Assembly (NCBI GenBank): GCA_026184775.1
Contig: JANCYW010000010.1
Span: 62,001-126,000 of the forward strand
Source: Cyanidium caldarium
Taxonomy: Eukaryota; Rhodophyta; Bangiophyceae; Cyanidiales; Cyanidiaceae
Reading direction: 5' to 3'
Length of the DNA stretch: 64,000 bases
Shown here: positions 8,404 through 17,992 of the stretch, one piece after another
Layout: every line of letters begins with the position of its first letter
How positions within the stretch are numbered: the first letter of the stretch is position 1
The notes under the pieces: model-generated
Database searches by the model: none
Seen by the model: the letters and a program-made list of their open reading frames with translations, nothing else
Told to the model about the DNA's origin: nothing
Position numbers and translations under genes: made by a program

Positions 8404-9042
8404 ATGCGCTTTCCTAAACTTGGCGACTTGCAACGGGGCTTCACCGAAGCTCAGCTCACCCGCGCCGCCGACGCGGTGCGCTTTCCCGCGGTGCGTGCCG
8501 AACGGGCTGGCGCGCCGTCGACGCCGACAGAGGTTGCCGCCCAGGTGACCGCCCAGGGCACTCGATGCGGCGCGTTGGTGTTGGGCTTTCGGGCGTTTGC
8601 GCAGCGCGCCATCGACGCGTGGCGCGCGCTGCTGGAGGCGCAACTCGGACCGGAGCGCTCGTTGGAGCTGAGCGTCAACGAGCGGTGGATCGACCAGTGG
8701 TTCTCGCGCTGGTCGCGGCAACAGCTCCGTGCACAGGACCTGGTGTTGAACGGCGGGTGGCGGGGCGAGCATTCCGAGCAGCTGTGTCGAGCGCTGCATA
8801 TTGAGAACCGCTTCATCGCCCACGTTTACTTGCTGGACCGTCGAGCGCGAGTGCGGTGGCGTGCTGCCGGGCCGCCGCCCGAGCGCGCCGAGCAGCTGTT
8901 GCGGGCGGTGGTGCGCGAGTTGCAGCGCGAAGATGGCGCCGGAGTAGTGCCAGGGGAGCATGTCCGGGCGCCGACACTGGCGGCGGGTGCGATGGCATCA
9001 GAGCGTGGCCAGCGGGATGCGCATGGCGCTCCTGCCGGCTGA
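8404..9042 (+). CDS. ATP10: Mitochondrial ATP synthase assembly factor ATP10-like
   Basis: ATP10 helps assemble the Fo sector, notably subunit 6, of mitochondrial ATP synthase at the inner membrane. The 212-aa product carries the family's C-terminal signature: LELSVNERWIDQWFSRWSRQ, then HSEQLCRALHIENRFIAHVY, then LLDRRARVRWRAAGPPPERA EQLL in sequence order, matching the ATP10 pattern YVFLxDxxGRIRWxxxGxAxxxE. The ATG at 8404 begins MRFPKLGDLQRGF. The in-frame sequence before it is Arg/Ser/Ala-rich like a presequence, but no ATG precedes it until 8101, inside the upstream gene, so the true N-terminus is uncertain. It converges on the mL41 gene, another mitochondrial component. Confidence 0.7.
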   Translation: MRFPKLGDLQRGFTEAQLTRAADAVRFPAVRAERAGAPSTPTEVAAQVTAQGTRCGALVLGFRAFAQRAIDAWRALLEAQLGPERSLELSVNERWIDQWFSRWSRQQLRAQDLVLNGGWRGEHSEQLCRALHIENRFIAHVYLLDRRARVRWRAAGPPPERAEQLLRAVVRELQREDGAGVVPGEHVRAPTLAAGAMASERGQRDAHGAPAG

Positions 9043-9227
9043 ACGGGTCGGCATGGGAGACTAGGACGGGAAAAGAAGTGTGCACGTTCATCACTTGTCA
9101 TCGTCGCGCTGGCTGTGTTTGGTGCTGTCCGCCGCCGAGTCGGCGCGTCGTCCGGGCCGGATAGGTGCCGAAAGTGCGGCGGCGACGGCGGCGGCGGCGC
9201 GCTCGTCGCTCACACTCGCTGCCACCT

Positions 9228-9473
9228 CTATTTCTTCGACAGGTCGATGGCCACGTACGGCTTGAGCGGGAAATCGTCCGGCACCGTCGGAAACTCGAAC
9301 GACGCCACCTTGTGTCGGTGGTCCACCACGTAACCTCCCTTGCGGGTGTGCCAGCCCGTCGGGCGGCACCGGTTGCCCTTGTAGTGGCCGCGCGGTCGGT
9401 GCTTGGCGTGCCAGAGCCCCCGACGTGGCGGCGCCGCACGCCAGCGCAACAGCGCCAGCGTCCGCGATAACAT
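9228..9473 (-). CDS. Mitochondrial large-subunit ribosomal protein mL41
   Basis: Small protein of the mitochondrial ribosome large subunit (mL41, yeast MRPL27 family). The 81-aa product begins MLSRTLALLRWRAAPPRRG, a typical basic presequence. It continues with the family core: GHYKGNRCRPTGWHTRKGGY, VVDHRHKVASFEFPTVPDDF and LKPYVAIDL. The PTGxHTRKGGYVV and FxLKPYVA motifs are diagnostic. The start codon at 9471-9473 is an ATG. Length fits the family's short fungal and plant members. It converges on ATP10 with a ~185-bp gap. Confidence 0.85.
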   Translation of the reverse strand: MLSRTLALLRWRAAPPRRGLWHAKHRPRGHYKGNRCRPTGWHTRKGGYVVDHRHKVASFEFPTVPDDFPLKPYVAIDLSKK

Positions 9474-9930
9474 GACGGAGAGAAACGAGGACGTGTTGCC
9501 CGTTGCTCGCCGGCGAGAGGGGCGTGGGGAAACGGGGCACCGCCTGACCGTCGTCGTCGTCGACGTCGTCTGCCGCAGTGAAGCAGCGGCGGCGGTGTGG
9601 CCACAACAGTCACCTCACACTCACCGCACCCGATCAGGATGGCCACGCGACGGTCCACCCGCTGTCTCCCCTGTGTCGCTTTTCGTTGCCGACGACGCGT
9701 CGAGACGGAACCGGCGTCGCGGCTGCCGAAATCGAGACACGCATCGCGCGGATGCGCGCCGGACGCCGCTGCATGCGATGGCATCGCACGGGTGCAAGGG
9801 CGTCGGCCGGGGGACTCGAGTACGCTTCTCGGAAGCGTTGCAAAAGCGAGCAGGCACTTGCGCTCCCTCTTCCTACGGGAATAGCACCCGTTGAGGTGGT
9901 GTTGCCTCGACCTCAGCGGGAATACTGTGC
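9474..9930. other. Intergenic region, no gene recognised
   Basis: About 460 bp upstream of the mL41 start and downstream of the NOM1-like stop. Several short open frames in three frames overlap here with no recognisable product. It contains short GTC/GAC trinucleotide clusters near 9549-9568. It is presumed to hold the mL41 promoter. Confidence 0.5.
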
Positions 9931-11946
9931 TTACGTCTCGGAGGGCAGCAACGAGCGGATGTCGCTGGCGTCGCCGCACGCCCTCCGCAATTCGTGGAAG
10001 AAGAGTCGGGCGGCTGTCGGCAAGGCGGTATTCCCAGCGTTCCCCCCATGGGCGTGCTGCAGCAGGCCGCGCATTACCCGCTGATCCAGTACGCGACGTT
10101 GCAGCAGGGCGCCTACCAGGCGGGCCAGGTGCATCCATTGCCGCAACTGCGCGTGCCATGCATCGCGGTCGGATAGCTCCTGCAAGAGCGATCGGAAAGT
10201 GTCCCACACCGCAAACTGGAGCGTGACGACCCAGCCGACACCGTAATACGACAGTAGATGCTGCAGCAGGTCGACGTAAAGGGTGCGGAACACGCGTTCC
10301 CGCAGACAGCTGTGCAAGATGACGCGGATGACGACACGGTCGCGTTTGTGCTTGTCGTGGCGCGGGACGCGCTTCTGGATGCAGCGCGTTGCCTCGAGGC
10401 TGTCGGCAGCGGTGCTGATTATCGTGAGAATGTCGCGCGCCGCTGCATCATGGAAACGAAGCAGGGATGCGCGCTCTTCAAAGGACGCCTCGGCCGACGG
10501 CGTCTCGCGGCACCGACCACGGGTCGCACCCGGCACCGCCCCCTCCGCAAGAGGTATCGTCGAGATGACATCGCGCTTGGCCAACGCTGCGTCCCCGTAG
10601 ACATCCGCTGCGCCCGTTCCGCCATCGTGCACACATACTCGGTGCTCCGCCAGACGGGCGACGCCGACCTGCTCCGCCAACCAACTCGCCGCCCGGTGCA
10701 CGGCGCGGTTATCGATCGCGCATCCGGTGATCGACTTGCGATGCTGAAGCTCGCATACAACGTCTTGCAACACCTCTGACACCAGCCGGCGCTTGAAATG
10801 ATGCTCGTCGGGCATCGCCTCCGGCGCTTCCAGAGTCAACGCGGCAACGACGCCCTCCACGGCCGCGGCCATGGACTGAAAGCGTCGGGCATCGTCGTGC
10901 AGCAGCTGCGGCCCGCATACCTGTAGCAGGCGAATCACGCCCAACGTTTGGGCGACGTCTACGCGCGAGTCGAGTCGTTCGCGCACCAGCCCGAACGGGA
11001 GCGATGCGTCCATCATGCCCGTCAAATACAGGTTGCCGAGCAGTGCGTACGTCGCCAGCACCACGTCAGGTGCATACGGGGCCGCGCTCGCGCTCAGCGC
11101 ATCGCGACAAGCGCGAACGATTGCGGCGCCCACCTGCGGACTGAGCGTGACGTGGAGAAAGGTGAGCAACGCTGCATACGCACCTGTGTACGGGTTCAGC
11201 ATTGCGGCAGTGCCAGCGGTGGCATCGGCCACGGCACGCGGTTCGAACAAACCCGGACCGACGCATATGGTGCAAATCGTGCGAGTGACCGCCACTGCCA
11301 GGGCGGCCGCCTCGAAGCCACGGTTTTGCGCGGCGCGCAGCGCCTTCAGCACCTGCGGCGCAACGCTGGAGATATTGGTGTCGGTGAGACGATTCAGCGG
11401 TCCGCGCAACCCCGCCATAACGACCTCCATTGCGTCGAGCGACGTTCTGGCAGGTGCCTCGTGGTGGCGCTTGGCTCGCGCGTCTTGTCGACACCGCTGA
11501 GAAGCAGCGGCCGACAACTTGGTATGCGCTGCCGAGCGCGCCGGCGGCGTCGTGGGATGCTGGGCGCGTAGCGTCCTCGACGTGCTCCCGTCTGATCGCC
11601 GCTCCGCCTCATCCAACCCATCTGCCGCGCCCCACGCCGACTCCACCGACACCGAATCGCCCCCGGCCGGCTCGTCCTCCGCTACGCCGCGCGCCCTTGC
11701 TCGACGCTCCTCCCACTCAACCAAACGACCAACCCTTGCACCGACCTCATCTTCCCGAAGCGGCGCCAGCAGTTGCCCTAGCCCGTCCTCGTCGTTCTCG
11801 AAAAACTCCCGCGCCTCCCAAACGTGAGTCGATCCGTCCACAGCCGTCTCCGACACCGACCGCCGTCGCTTGGCCCCACCGCGCCGCAAGTCGTGTGCGC
11901 GTATTTTCCTCCGCAGCCGCTCCTGCAGCACCTCCTCAGCGTCCAT
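9931..11946 (-). CDS. NOM1: NOM1/Sgd1-like nucleolar MIF4G-MA3 protein
   Basis: Predicted nucleolar protein of 40S ribosomal subunit biogenesis, 671 aa from the ATG at 11946. Residues 1-180 are charged and mostly disordered (HVWEAREFFENDEDGLGQLL). A MIF4G-like helical domain follows: GLRGPLNRLTDTNISSVAPQ, then LTFLHVTLSPQVGAAIVRAC and YALLGNLYLTGMMDASLPFG. The C-terminus is an MA3 domain: RDILTIISTAADSLEATRCI, DRVVIRVILHSCLRERVFR, LQFAVWDTFRSLLQEL and ARLVGALLQRRVLDQRVM. LNRL near the MIF4G start and QFxxWDxFRxL in MA3 are typical of NOM1/Sgd1. In the family the MIF4G domain recruits an eIF4A-like helicase. The upstream 345 bp of the frame has no ATG and overlaps the promoter of the divergent CRAL-TRIO gene. 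Confidence 0.75.
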   Translation of the reverse strand: MDAEEVLQERLRRKIRAHDLRRGGAKRRRSVSETAVDGSTHVWEAREFFENDEDGLGQLLAPLREDEVGARVGRLVEWEERRARARGVAEDEPAGGDSVSVESAWGAADGLDEAERRSDGSTSRTLRAQHPTTPPARSAAHTKLSAAASQRCRQDARAKRHHEAPARTSLDAMEVVMAGLRGPLNRLTDTNISSVAPQVLKALRAAQNRGFEAAALAVAVTRTICTICVGPGLFEPRAVADATAGTAAMLNPYTGAYAALLTFLHVTLSPQVGAAIVRACRDALSASAAPYAPDVVLATYALLGNLYLTGMMDASLPFGLVRERLDSRVDVAQTLGVIRLLQVCGPQLLHDDARRFQSMAAAVEGVVAALTLEAPEAMPDEHHFKRRLVSEVLQDVVCELQHRKSITGCAIDNRAVHRAASWLAEQVGVARLAEHRVCVHDGGTGAADVYGDAALAKRDVISTIPLAEGAVPGATRGRCRETPSAEASFEERASLLRFHDAAARDILTIISTAADSLEATRCIQKRVPRHDKHKRDRVVIRVILHSCLRERVFRTLYVDLLQHLLSYYGVGWVVTLQFAVWDTFRSLLQELSDRDAWHAQLRQWMHLARLVGALLQRRVLDQRVMRGLLQHAHGGNAGNTALPTAARLFFHELRRACGDASDIRSLLPSET

Positions 11947-12614
11947 ACCACAAAATCGCCTCGACGTTACCTTCAAGTCACTCGTCCAGTACTCGCTGCC
12001 CGATTTCACACTCTCGACGAGCGTCCTCGGCGGCTGGAATGCACGCTTGGGCACAGCGCTCGAAAACGCTGCAGCGTTTCCGGCGGCGCGATCTGCCCGC
12101 GCGTGGCTGCTCGGCTGGTCGGCCGCGCTGGCTCGAGTGTGCGCGCTGCCGCGCTGTGCGAGTGCGGCGTGCTCGCGGGGACACAGGTGCCAAGGCGCAC
12201 GGCGTCCACCGGGGTTCGAGGGGCGTGCACTGTGTGTCGAGACTGCTGAGGGAGGGAGTGGCTGGCGTCTGTCAGGGACAACGGGTTGCACGGCGGTTGG
12301 CAGATGGGCAGCGCGCTCGTTTGAAATTGGCCGGCCGGTGGAGGTGCGTCCTCAGGGGTGCTGGCGACGGGGACGGTAGCGAAAGGGTGGACAGGGCGTT
12401 GTGTGGTGCGGAGAGGCGAATGGGTAGACGCGCGCTGCGTCTCGCTGGGGAGCGGCGGGTGGTCGTCGATGCGGCGGCTGGCGGCGACGAGAGGGAGTGG
12501 GCCGGGTGCACCAGGCGCTGGTTGTGGTTGTGGTGGCAGTTGTGGCCGGGGCGTCCGCAAGCGCCGACGTCGCGTGTGGAAGTGAGCGAGCCGGGGCGCT
12601 GGCGGCGGCCGTGC
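11947..12614. other. Intergenic region between divergent genes
   Basis: About 670 bp separating the NOM1-like and CRAL-TRIO starts. Long open frames cross it on both strands because GC-rich DNA has few stops, but they have biased, shadow-like compositions and no domain. It presumably holds both promoters. Another upstream ATG for the CRAL-TRIO gene exists near 12037, but the residues it would add do not look like protein. Confidence 0.55.
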
Positions 12615-13802
12615 ATGAGTTGTTTGCGGTTGTCGTGGGCGTTGGCGCTGAGTTTTGTGGCCACACTGCTGAGCCTGTGCGGACTCGCCGAGGGCGCCCG
12701 CCGGGTGCGGGTGGCGTTGGCGAAGCGGTTGCTGCGGGAGGAGCGGCGGATGCTAGAGGTGGAGCAAGCGTCGGAGGTCGCCGAGGGGGCGGCATCGTGG
12801 CACCGCGGCGGGTTTCGGTGCCATTGTGCTGCCTGCGGGGCGGCCGACCGGCGGGCCGGTTGGCAAGCGTCGCAACAGACGGCCACCAGCCAGATCGCCC
12901 AGGTGCGCAAATTGCTAGGACAAAAAGGGCTGACCGCTGAGGCGTTCAACAAGTCATCGTGGTGTGACGACGTCACCGTGGCTCGTTATTTGGAGGCGTA
13001 CGGCGGCGACTTGAACGAGGTCACCCGGCAGCTGGCGTCCACGGTGAAATGGCGCATCGCCGAGTCGGTACACGAGCTCGTGGCCGACGACTTTATGGAG
13101 CCGCTGCGAAACGGCGTTGTGCGCTTTGGCGGTTTCGATGCCCGCGCACGGCCGGTGCTCATTGTGCGCTTTGTGAAGGGCTTCAACTTGCGCTTGCTGG
13201 TGTTCGTGCTGGAGGTGGCCGAGGGGATGATGCGTAACAGTCGGATGGTAGAGGCGTTTATGGAGAGCATGGCGGCGGAGCGCGGTGGCGATGTGGCGCG
13301 CAAGAAGCGCGCCACCTTGACGCTGTGGGGTCGACGGCGCGAATCGCCGACCGCTGCGGCCGACCTCTCGCAGGAGGTGTCACGCCGCTGGGTGTGGATT
13401 GTGGAATGGGGCGACGTGTTGGAGGAGTGTCGGCGGCCGCGCTGCAACCAGTGTGTGCGCATCGACGAGCAAGTGCTGCCGGGCCGGGCAAGTCGGGAGG
13501 GTGGCGTGGCGCCGCCAGCAGAGCTGGTCAAGGCGTTTCGCGTGTGCAACGAGCACTACCCGAACCGGCTGGAGGCAGCGTATGTGGTCGGCGCGCCGGG
13601 CGCGGTGTCGTCGCTGTTCGGTCTGTTGGCGCGGCCGTCCACGAAACGCAAGGTGCGCTTTGTGAGGCTGCGCCACGGCTGTGACGAGGGTTCCATGAAA
13701 GAGTACGCCCACATGTGGCGTCGGCCGTGGCGCATGGAGGAGTTTTTTGCACTCATGAAGCATCTGGACAAGGTGCGCGTGAAGAGCGCCAAGTGTTTGT
13801 GA
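12615..13802 (+). CDS. Membrane-anchored SEC14-like CRAL-TRIO protein
   Basis: Predicted lipid-binding or lipid-transfer protein, 395 aa. The ATG at 12615 starts MSCLRLSWALALSFVATLLS, a signal anchor of about 20 residues followed by basic residues. A helical CRAL-TRIO-N region follows: QVRKLLGQKGLTAEAFNKSS, then CDDVTVARYLEAYGGDLNEV and ASTVKWRIAESVHEL, the usual 'LRFLRAR...A...L...WR' pattern in divergent form. The lipid-binding lobe starts at VRFGGFDARARPVLIVRFVK, and an ATPAAELVKAF-like region leads to CNEHYPNRLEAAYVVGAPGA, the family's 'YPERLxxxxxxNAP' motif. The sequence between is longer and more basic than in Sec14. The N-terminal membrane anchor suggests ER or envelope association; the lipid ligand cannot be read from sequence. 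Confidence 0.75.
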   Translation: MSCLRLSWALALSFVATLLSLCGLAEGARRVRVALAKRLLREERRMLEVEQASEVAEGAASWHRGGFRCHCAACGAADRRAGWQASQQTATSQIAQVRKLLGQKGLTAEAFNKSSWCDDVTVARYLEAYGGDLNEVTRQLASTVKWRIAESVHELVADDFMEPLRNGVVRFGGFDARARPVLIVRFVKGFNLRLLVFVLEVAEGMMRNSRMVEAFMESMAAERGGDVARKKRATLTLWGRRRESPTAAADLSQEVSRRWVWIVEWGDVLEECRRPRCNQCVRIDEQVLPGRASREGGVAPPAELVKAFRVCNEHYPNRLEAAYVVGAPGAVSSLFGLLARPSTKRKVRFVRLRHGCDEGSMKEYAHMWRRPWRMEEFFALMKHLDKVRVKSAKCL

Positions 13803-14248
13803 GCGGGCTCTGGGTGCCTGCCGGGAGGTGCCCTGCCGAAGGTTAGCGGGAATGCAGGGTGCCATCGAGGTGGGTGGATGAACGACGGACACACTGTGAT
13901 GCACGCGGCACTTGAGCAAGCGTGGAACTCGTTGTTCAGAGTGTCGTGGCGAGGTCGTTGTGAGGGATGCGCCACTCGGTTGGGACGCGATGACGATAAC
14001 CTCCGCGGCGTTGCCGGACCACTCATTCGTGTTACCGGTCAACGCCAACGTCAAATTTTGGCAGCGTCCGGGGCACGCACGATCAACGGACACACAGCGC
14101 CCACCTCCATCGACCTGGTGGCCAAGCGCGGCCGTTCGGTATCACATCACGTTCGTTTAAAGTCGCGCACTGGTGACACGCATTGCGCCACTGCCTCAGC
14201 TCCTCGCTGGTCATCCCATCCTACATCCCCGTGTGTCGCTTTCCTCGT
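13803..14248. other. Intergenic region between convergent genes
   Basis: About 445 bp between the ends of the CRAL-TRIO and LHCR genes. It should contain the two 3' UTRs. Open frames that run in from either side are antisense shadows. No repeat or RNA gene was recognised. Confidence 0.55.
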
Positions 14249-14890
14249 TCACTGCAGCGGCTGGAAGTTCATGATCTGCTCGAAGGGCATTTTGCCATTG
14301 AGGAACTCGCCGTGCATGATACCCGCAAAGCCCAACATCGCCAGCCGGCCGTTGTTGATCTCACGGTCCTTCATCGCCTTGTCGTTCGGCAAGTTGAGCG
14401 GATTGAAGCCCAACTCTGCGGGCTTGCGGCCCTCCCAGGTCATGTCCGAGTAGGTGAACTTGCCGCGGTACGACAGGATCTCCGTCAATCCGATGGCGAT
14501 CAGGATCTGAATCATCGCGCCCGAGTGCACAAAGTAGTCGTGTGCCTGCGCGGCCAACTTGGGCGCGCCCTGGAAAAACGGAAACTGATAGAATTCGGTC
14601 ACGAAAAAGTGCGCGCACGCCAGCATAGCCACCCGGCCGTTCTTCGCCTCGCCCTCCAGCATCCAGTTGGGCTCGCAATAGTCGGTGAGGCGCAGCGGGT
14701 CAAAGCCGCGGTAGCCGGGCATGTCCGGCTGCAGGTTCGGCGGCTTGCTCAGGAAAGGCAGCGCCGGCGACTGCTCCATTCGCAACCCGGACATGGTTCC
14801 CGGGCGCCGCGTACACATCGCGCGCGCACCACGCGCCATGGACGTGCCCGCCTTGAGCGGCACGCCCGCAACGAATGCACACGGGAACAT
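14249..14890 (-). CDS. Red-algal light-harvesting complex I protein (LHCR)
   Basis: Thylakoid chlorophyll a-binding antenna protein, in red algae associated with photosystem I. The product is 213 aa. Residues 1-40 form a transit peptide rich in Arg, Ala, Ser and Thr (MFPCAFVAGVPLKAGTSMAR), again with an F near the start. The mature part begins SPALPFLSKPPNLQPDMPGY and GFDPLRL. Helix 1 contains EGEAKNGRVAMLACAHFFV, the generic LHC motif ExxxxxRxAM. A middle hydrophobic helix reads AMIQILIAIGLTEI. Helix 3 is KDREINNGRLAMLGFAGIMH, the second ExxxxRxAM motif. The three-helix LHC topology is complete. The start codon is the ATG at 14888-14890. It lacks the features of chlorophyll a/b proteins and fits the LHCR group. 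Confidence 0.93.
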   Translation of the reverse strand: MFPCAFVAGVPLKAGTSMARGARAMCTRRPGTMSGLRMEQSPALPFLSKPPNLQPDMPGYRGFDPLRLTDYCEPNWMLEGEAKNGRVAMLACAHFFVTEFYQFPFFQGAPKLAAQAHDYFVHSGAMIQILIAIGLTEILSYRGKFTYSDMTWEGRKPAELGFNPLNLPNDKAMKDREINNGRLAMLGFAGIMHGEFLNGKMPFEQIMNFQPLQ

Positions 14891-15493
14891 GGTAGAGACT
14901 GGTGGGAAGCTTCACGAGAGCGTACTGCTTTTGGAAGCGTGGGCGTCACCCGACAAGGCCAACCGACCCTGCAGGAACAAGGCAAGCGAACCCCTGTGCG
15001 CAGGAGCGAGCGAACGGGCGCGCGAGCACACGATGCGGTGCGCTCCGCAAAACCCTCGCGCGTGTGTGCGGCGAGGAAGCGCTCGCGCGCGATCGCACAC
15101 CGACGAGGACGCGCGCGCGAGAACGAAAAGGAGCGGTGGATGGGAGGGCGTGAGGGCAGCAGGGAGATATGCGACAGGCATGGACAATGTTGTACTTGGG
15201 TGGGGAATCGCTGTCCTGCGGGTGCGGCAGGGGCACACACGGAGGATCGGGCGCTCTCCACGCGGATCGCGCAGCCGATGGGGGCGATGCTTCGGTATGA
15301 CCGATCTTCCCGGGATGGCCGTCCATCAAGCGGAAGCGGCGGCGCCGGGGACGTCTTGGTATGGCCGCCATCGGTTCACTCCCCCTCGCCCACATCCATC
15401 GAGAGGCGCGGTCGCCGCTTTCGCGCCTCTCCTCCGCTGCGATCACCCCGGCACGGCAGCGCACATCACCCCTGCGCACTTTCACTCGCTGCA
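14891..15493. other. Intergenic region upstream of LHCR, CG-rich
   Basis: About 600 bp between the LHCR start and the end of the next minus-strand gene. It holds the presumed light-responsive LHCR promoter. Alternating CG-rich patches (15000-15125) are visible. Overlapping open frames on both strands lack domains. No RNA gene was recognised. Confidence 0.55.
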
Positions 15494-17638
15494 TTACATC
15501 AACAGCTGGAACAGCTGTTGCACATCGGCTGGTCGCTGGGTGCCGCTCGTCCGGCGCATATCCATCGCGTCGACGATCGCCGCCTGGATGCGCTCCAGCG
15601 ATGTGCGCGTCAACAGCGCGGCTGGAGGCGGTGGCGTCGGCATTGTATGGATATCGCCATCGACGGCAGCGGCCGATGCCAGGCGCCGTCCCCAGAGGCG
15701 AATTGCCTGTAGCGCCTCGTACACCAACGCCTCGTCGACAAACTGCAGCAGCAGGAACGGCGCTCGGGCCATCAAGAAGATCACCCACACTCCCAGCCGC
15801 CAACAAACAGGAGGCGCTCGCGTCGGACCGGTCGCCCACTCGGCAGCGACGCCGCCACACACCAGTCGTGTGGCCAGACGGAACAACGCTTGGACGGTGT
15901 CCGCGAAGAGCGGGTCGTCGGCGGTGTCCACCATCAGCGCCTCTGGCGCGTCCGGTCCGTCCGTGCAACTCGCCGTCGCGGTCGCCTGCTTACGCTCGCC
16001 CACCACCAGCACCATGCAGCTGATCAGTGCCAGCGCCAGCGCCAAATACGCCACTTCCGTGGCTTCCCCATCCAGGCGCCGTGCCACCACCGGCACCGCC
16101 CGGGTGATCAGGCGATGCAGGCGGTCGATGCCGCCCCAGTCGTGGCGCAGGCGCAGCGGCATCACCCTCAGCATCGCTGCCGTCGATGGCGACGTTGCCG
16201 CCTCCAGACCATCTTCGATGGCGCCGGCAGACATGCCCGCCGCCACCGCCGCTTCATCCCCGTGACCGCCCTCGACTCGACGTCGCTTGGTCGGCGCGTC
16301 CGTAGGCGCCACCGTGTTGGCGCCCATGTCCAACGCTCGCACCAAAGCGCCACACAGGTCCATGGCGCGGGTCACAGACGGTTCGGGCGCGCCACCCACC
16401 TCGGTGTCCATCCCGCTCGCCGTCGACTGTGCCGCGCTCCGGGCGATCTCCACCAACAACGCCGCATCGACCGCCGGCGATGGCTGCGCGCTGCACCACA
16501 GTCGCGCGATAAGCCGCATGGTGGCCGCGCCCAGTGCGTCCTCCTGCGACAACAGGATCAGTAGCGTGCGCCACGGCGTCGCCGAGTCGCGAAACGCGCT
16601 GCCGCCAGCCTCCAAACTGCACAGCAGACACGCCACCGGCCGACGCAACACCAAGCCCGCCAGCAACAGCGATTGCTGAGCGTGACCGTGGTCAGCGTCA
16701 CTGCCGCTGGCATCCTCCACGGCATCCACAACTTGACTCAGCGCTTGCCACGCTCGCGGTGCGCGGCGGCCAGCAGCGCGAACGCTGGTCACCAGGCGCA
16801 CGCTGTTCATCAGCGCGGCCACGCTGGATGTGTACTCCGCATGCGCCGCGGCCACTTGCATCAGACGGGCCACTGCTTGCAGCAGCGTGGTGCACTCGTC
16901 CAGATCACCGGAGCTGAGCACGTATCCCTCCAGCAGTTCGCGCACCAGCGATATCCACGCGCACATCTCCACCGCCGCCGCCTGCTCGACCGGCGGCTGC
17001 CCCAGAAACGCCCGCAACACATCGCGCGGCCGCACCAGCGACACCAACAGCGCCTCCTGCAAATACGGCACCGCCCAGTCGCCGCCGCTTTGCAGCAACA
17101 CCTCCGCCAGCAGACGCGACAGGGTGTCCGGCGGCAGTCGACCCAACACGCTGCGCGCTCGGAGCGCCACCCTGACGAACATCGGCGCTGACGCGCCCGC
17201 TTTGGCACACTGCTCCACCAACGCCACGAAGCATCGCCTCCAATCCGACTCCGACCGGACGCTTGCCGCCCTGTCGCCGTCGGCGGCCTTTGTCCCGGCA
17301 CTGTGAGCGTCCGCGGCGCCGTCGACGCCGCCGGCCCTCGAATCGCCGTCCCCAACGCTGCACCCCGTCGCAGACCCCGCCACCACCGTCGATTGCGCAC
17401 TCACCTCCGGCAGCTCGCCATCCGCACCCGTGCCGATCGTCTGATTGCCCGGCTCTGGCGGCGCCCACTCCCTGCCGTTCGGCATCGGCGACAAGCCGTC
17501 CCGCAGCGACGCCAGCGTGTCTGCCCGCTTCCGCTCCGAGTCCAACACCGCCGCCAACTCGGAAGCAATATCATCGCCACCACCACCCTGCGCGGAATCG
17601 CTGAGCGCGAAGACCTGGTCGTCGAATAACTCCTCCAT
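15494..17638 (-). CDS. Large helical protein of unknown function
   Basis: Unrecognised protein, 714 aa from the ATG at 17638 (MEELFDDQVFALSDS). The N-terminal ~130 residues are acidic and disordered. The remainder is Ala/Leu-rich and almost certainly all-helical, with repeated 15-20-residue amphipathic segments such as LPPDTLSRLLAEVLLQSGGD and AVPYLQEALLVSLVRPRDVL, then MCAWISLVRELLEGYVL. A short basic patch KRRRVEGGHGDE (residues ~455) could be a nuclear signal. Hydrophobic stretches such as VAYLALALALISCMVLVVG may be buried helices rather than membrane spans. The pattern of helical repeats with disordered charged ends would fit a scaffold, for instance a divergent Mediator tail subunit, but no diagnostic motif supports that. 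Codon use resembles neighbours and the frame is very long, so a real gene is likely. Confidence 0.65.
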   Translation of the reverse strand: MEELFDDQVFALSDSAQGGGGDDIASELAAVLDSERKRADTLASLRDGLSPMPNGREWAPPEPGNQTIGTGADGELPEVSAQSTVVAGSATGCSVGDGDSRAGGVDGAADAHSAGTKAADGDRAASVRSESDWRRCFVALVEQCAKAGASAPMFVRVALRARSVLGRLPPDTLSRLLAEVLLQSGGDWAVPYLQEALLVSLVRPRDVLRAFLGQPPVEQAAAVEMCAWISLVRELLEGYVLSSGDLDECTTLLQAVARLMQVAAAHAEYTSSVAALMNSVRLVTSVRAAGRRAPRAWQALSQVVDAVEDASGSDADHGHAQQSLLLAGLVLRRPVACLLCSLEAGGSAFRDSATPWRTLLILLSQEDALGAATMRLIARLWCSAQPSPAVDAALLVEIARSAAQSTASGMDTEVGGAPEPSVTRAMDLCGALVRALDMGANTVAPTDAPTKRRRVEGGHGDEAAVAAGMSAGAIEDGLEAATSPSTAAMLRVMPLRLRHDWGGIDRLHRLITRAVPVVARRLDGEATEVAYLALALALISCMVLVVGERKQATATASCTDGPDAPEALMVDTADDPLFADTVQALFRLATRLVCGGVAAEWATGPTRAPPVCWRLGVWVIFLMARAPFLLLQFVDEALVYEALQAIRLWGRRLASAAAVDGDIHTMPTPPPPAALLTRTSLERIQAAIVDAMDMRRTSGTQRPADVQQLFQLLM

Positions 17639-17992
17639 GGCACACGCTCGCGCCCAACCAGAACCACCGCCGCCAGCCCGTCGGAGCGTTCCCCGCGACA
17701 ACACCCCGTCACCGACCTGCGCTTTCCCCTTTACCGCCTGGTGTAACCACAACACCGGCGCCACCTTCCCCCTCGGTGCATGCCCAGTTCCGACCGAGAC
17801 GGTGCCTGCCCGCTGAATGCACCACACCTTGTTCAGAGAGCGACAGCGAGTCCGTCTACCAACACCCCCCCCCCGACCCACACGCCCTCGTGCGCGCGTG
17901 CGCCTCGCAAACGATGGCGCGATTTCGGGTCGCGACAGAGGAACCCTCGCCTTCCCCGCTCCGGGCAACGACGAGCCGGTGACACCCGTCGG
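17639..17992. other. Divergent promoter region with a poly-C tract
   Basis: About 350 bp between the orphan's start and the chosen helicase start. A run of ten C lies at 17865-17874. An in-frame ATG at 17780 could lengthen the helicase by 71 residues, but those residues are Pro/Arg/Ser-rich without conserved pattern. Confidence 0.5.

Noticed and set aside
11430-12614. In-frame extension of the CRAL-TRIO gene upstream of 12615
   Set aside because: It overlaps the NOM1-like coding region in antisense and gives Arg/Pro-rich sequence; the ATG at 12615 starts exactly at a signal anchor.
14183-15712. Long plus-strand frames crossing LHCR and its upstream region
   Set aside because: Partly antisense to LHCR; the rest is Arg-rich with no motif and overlaps another equally long frame.
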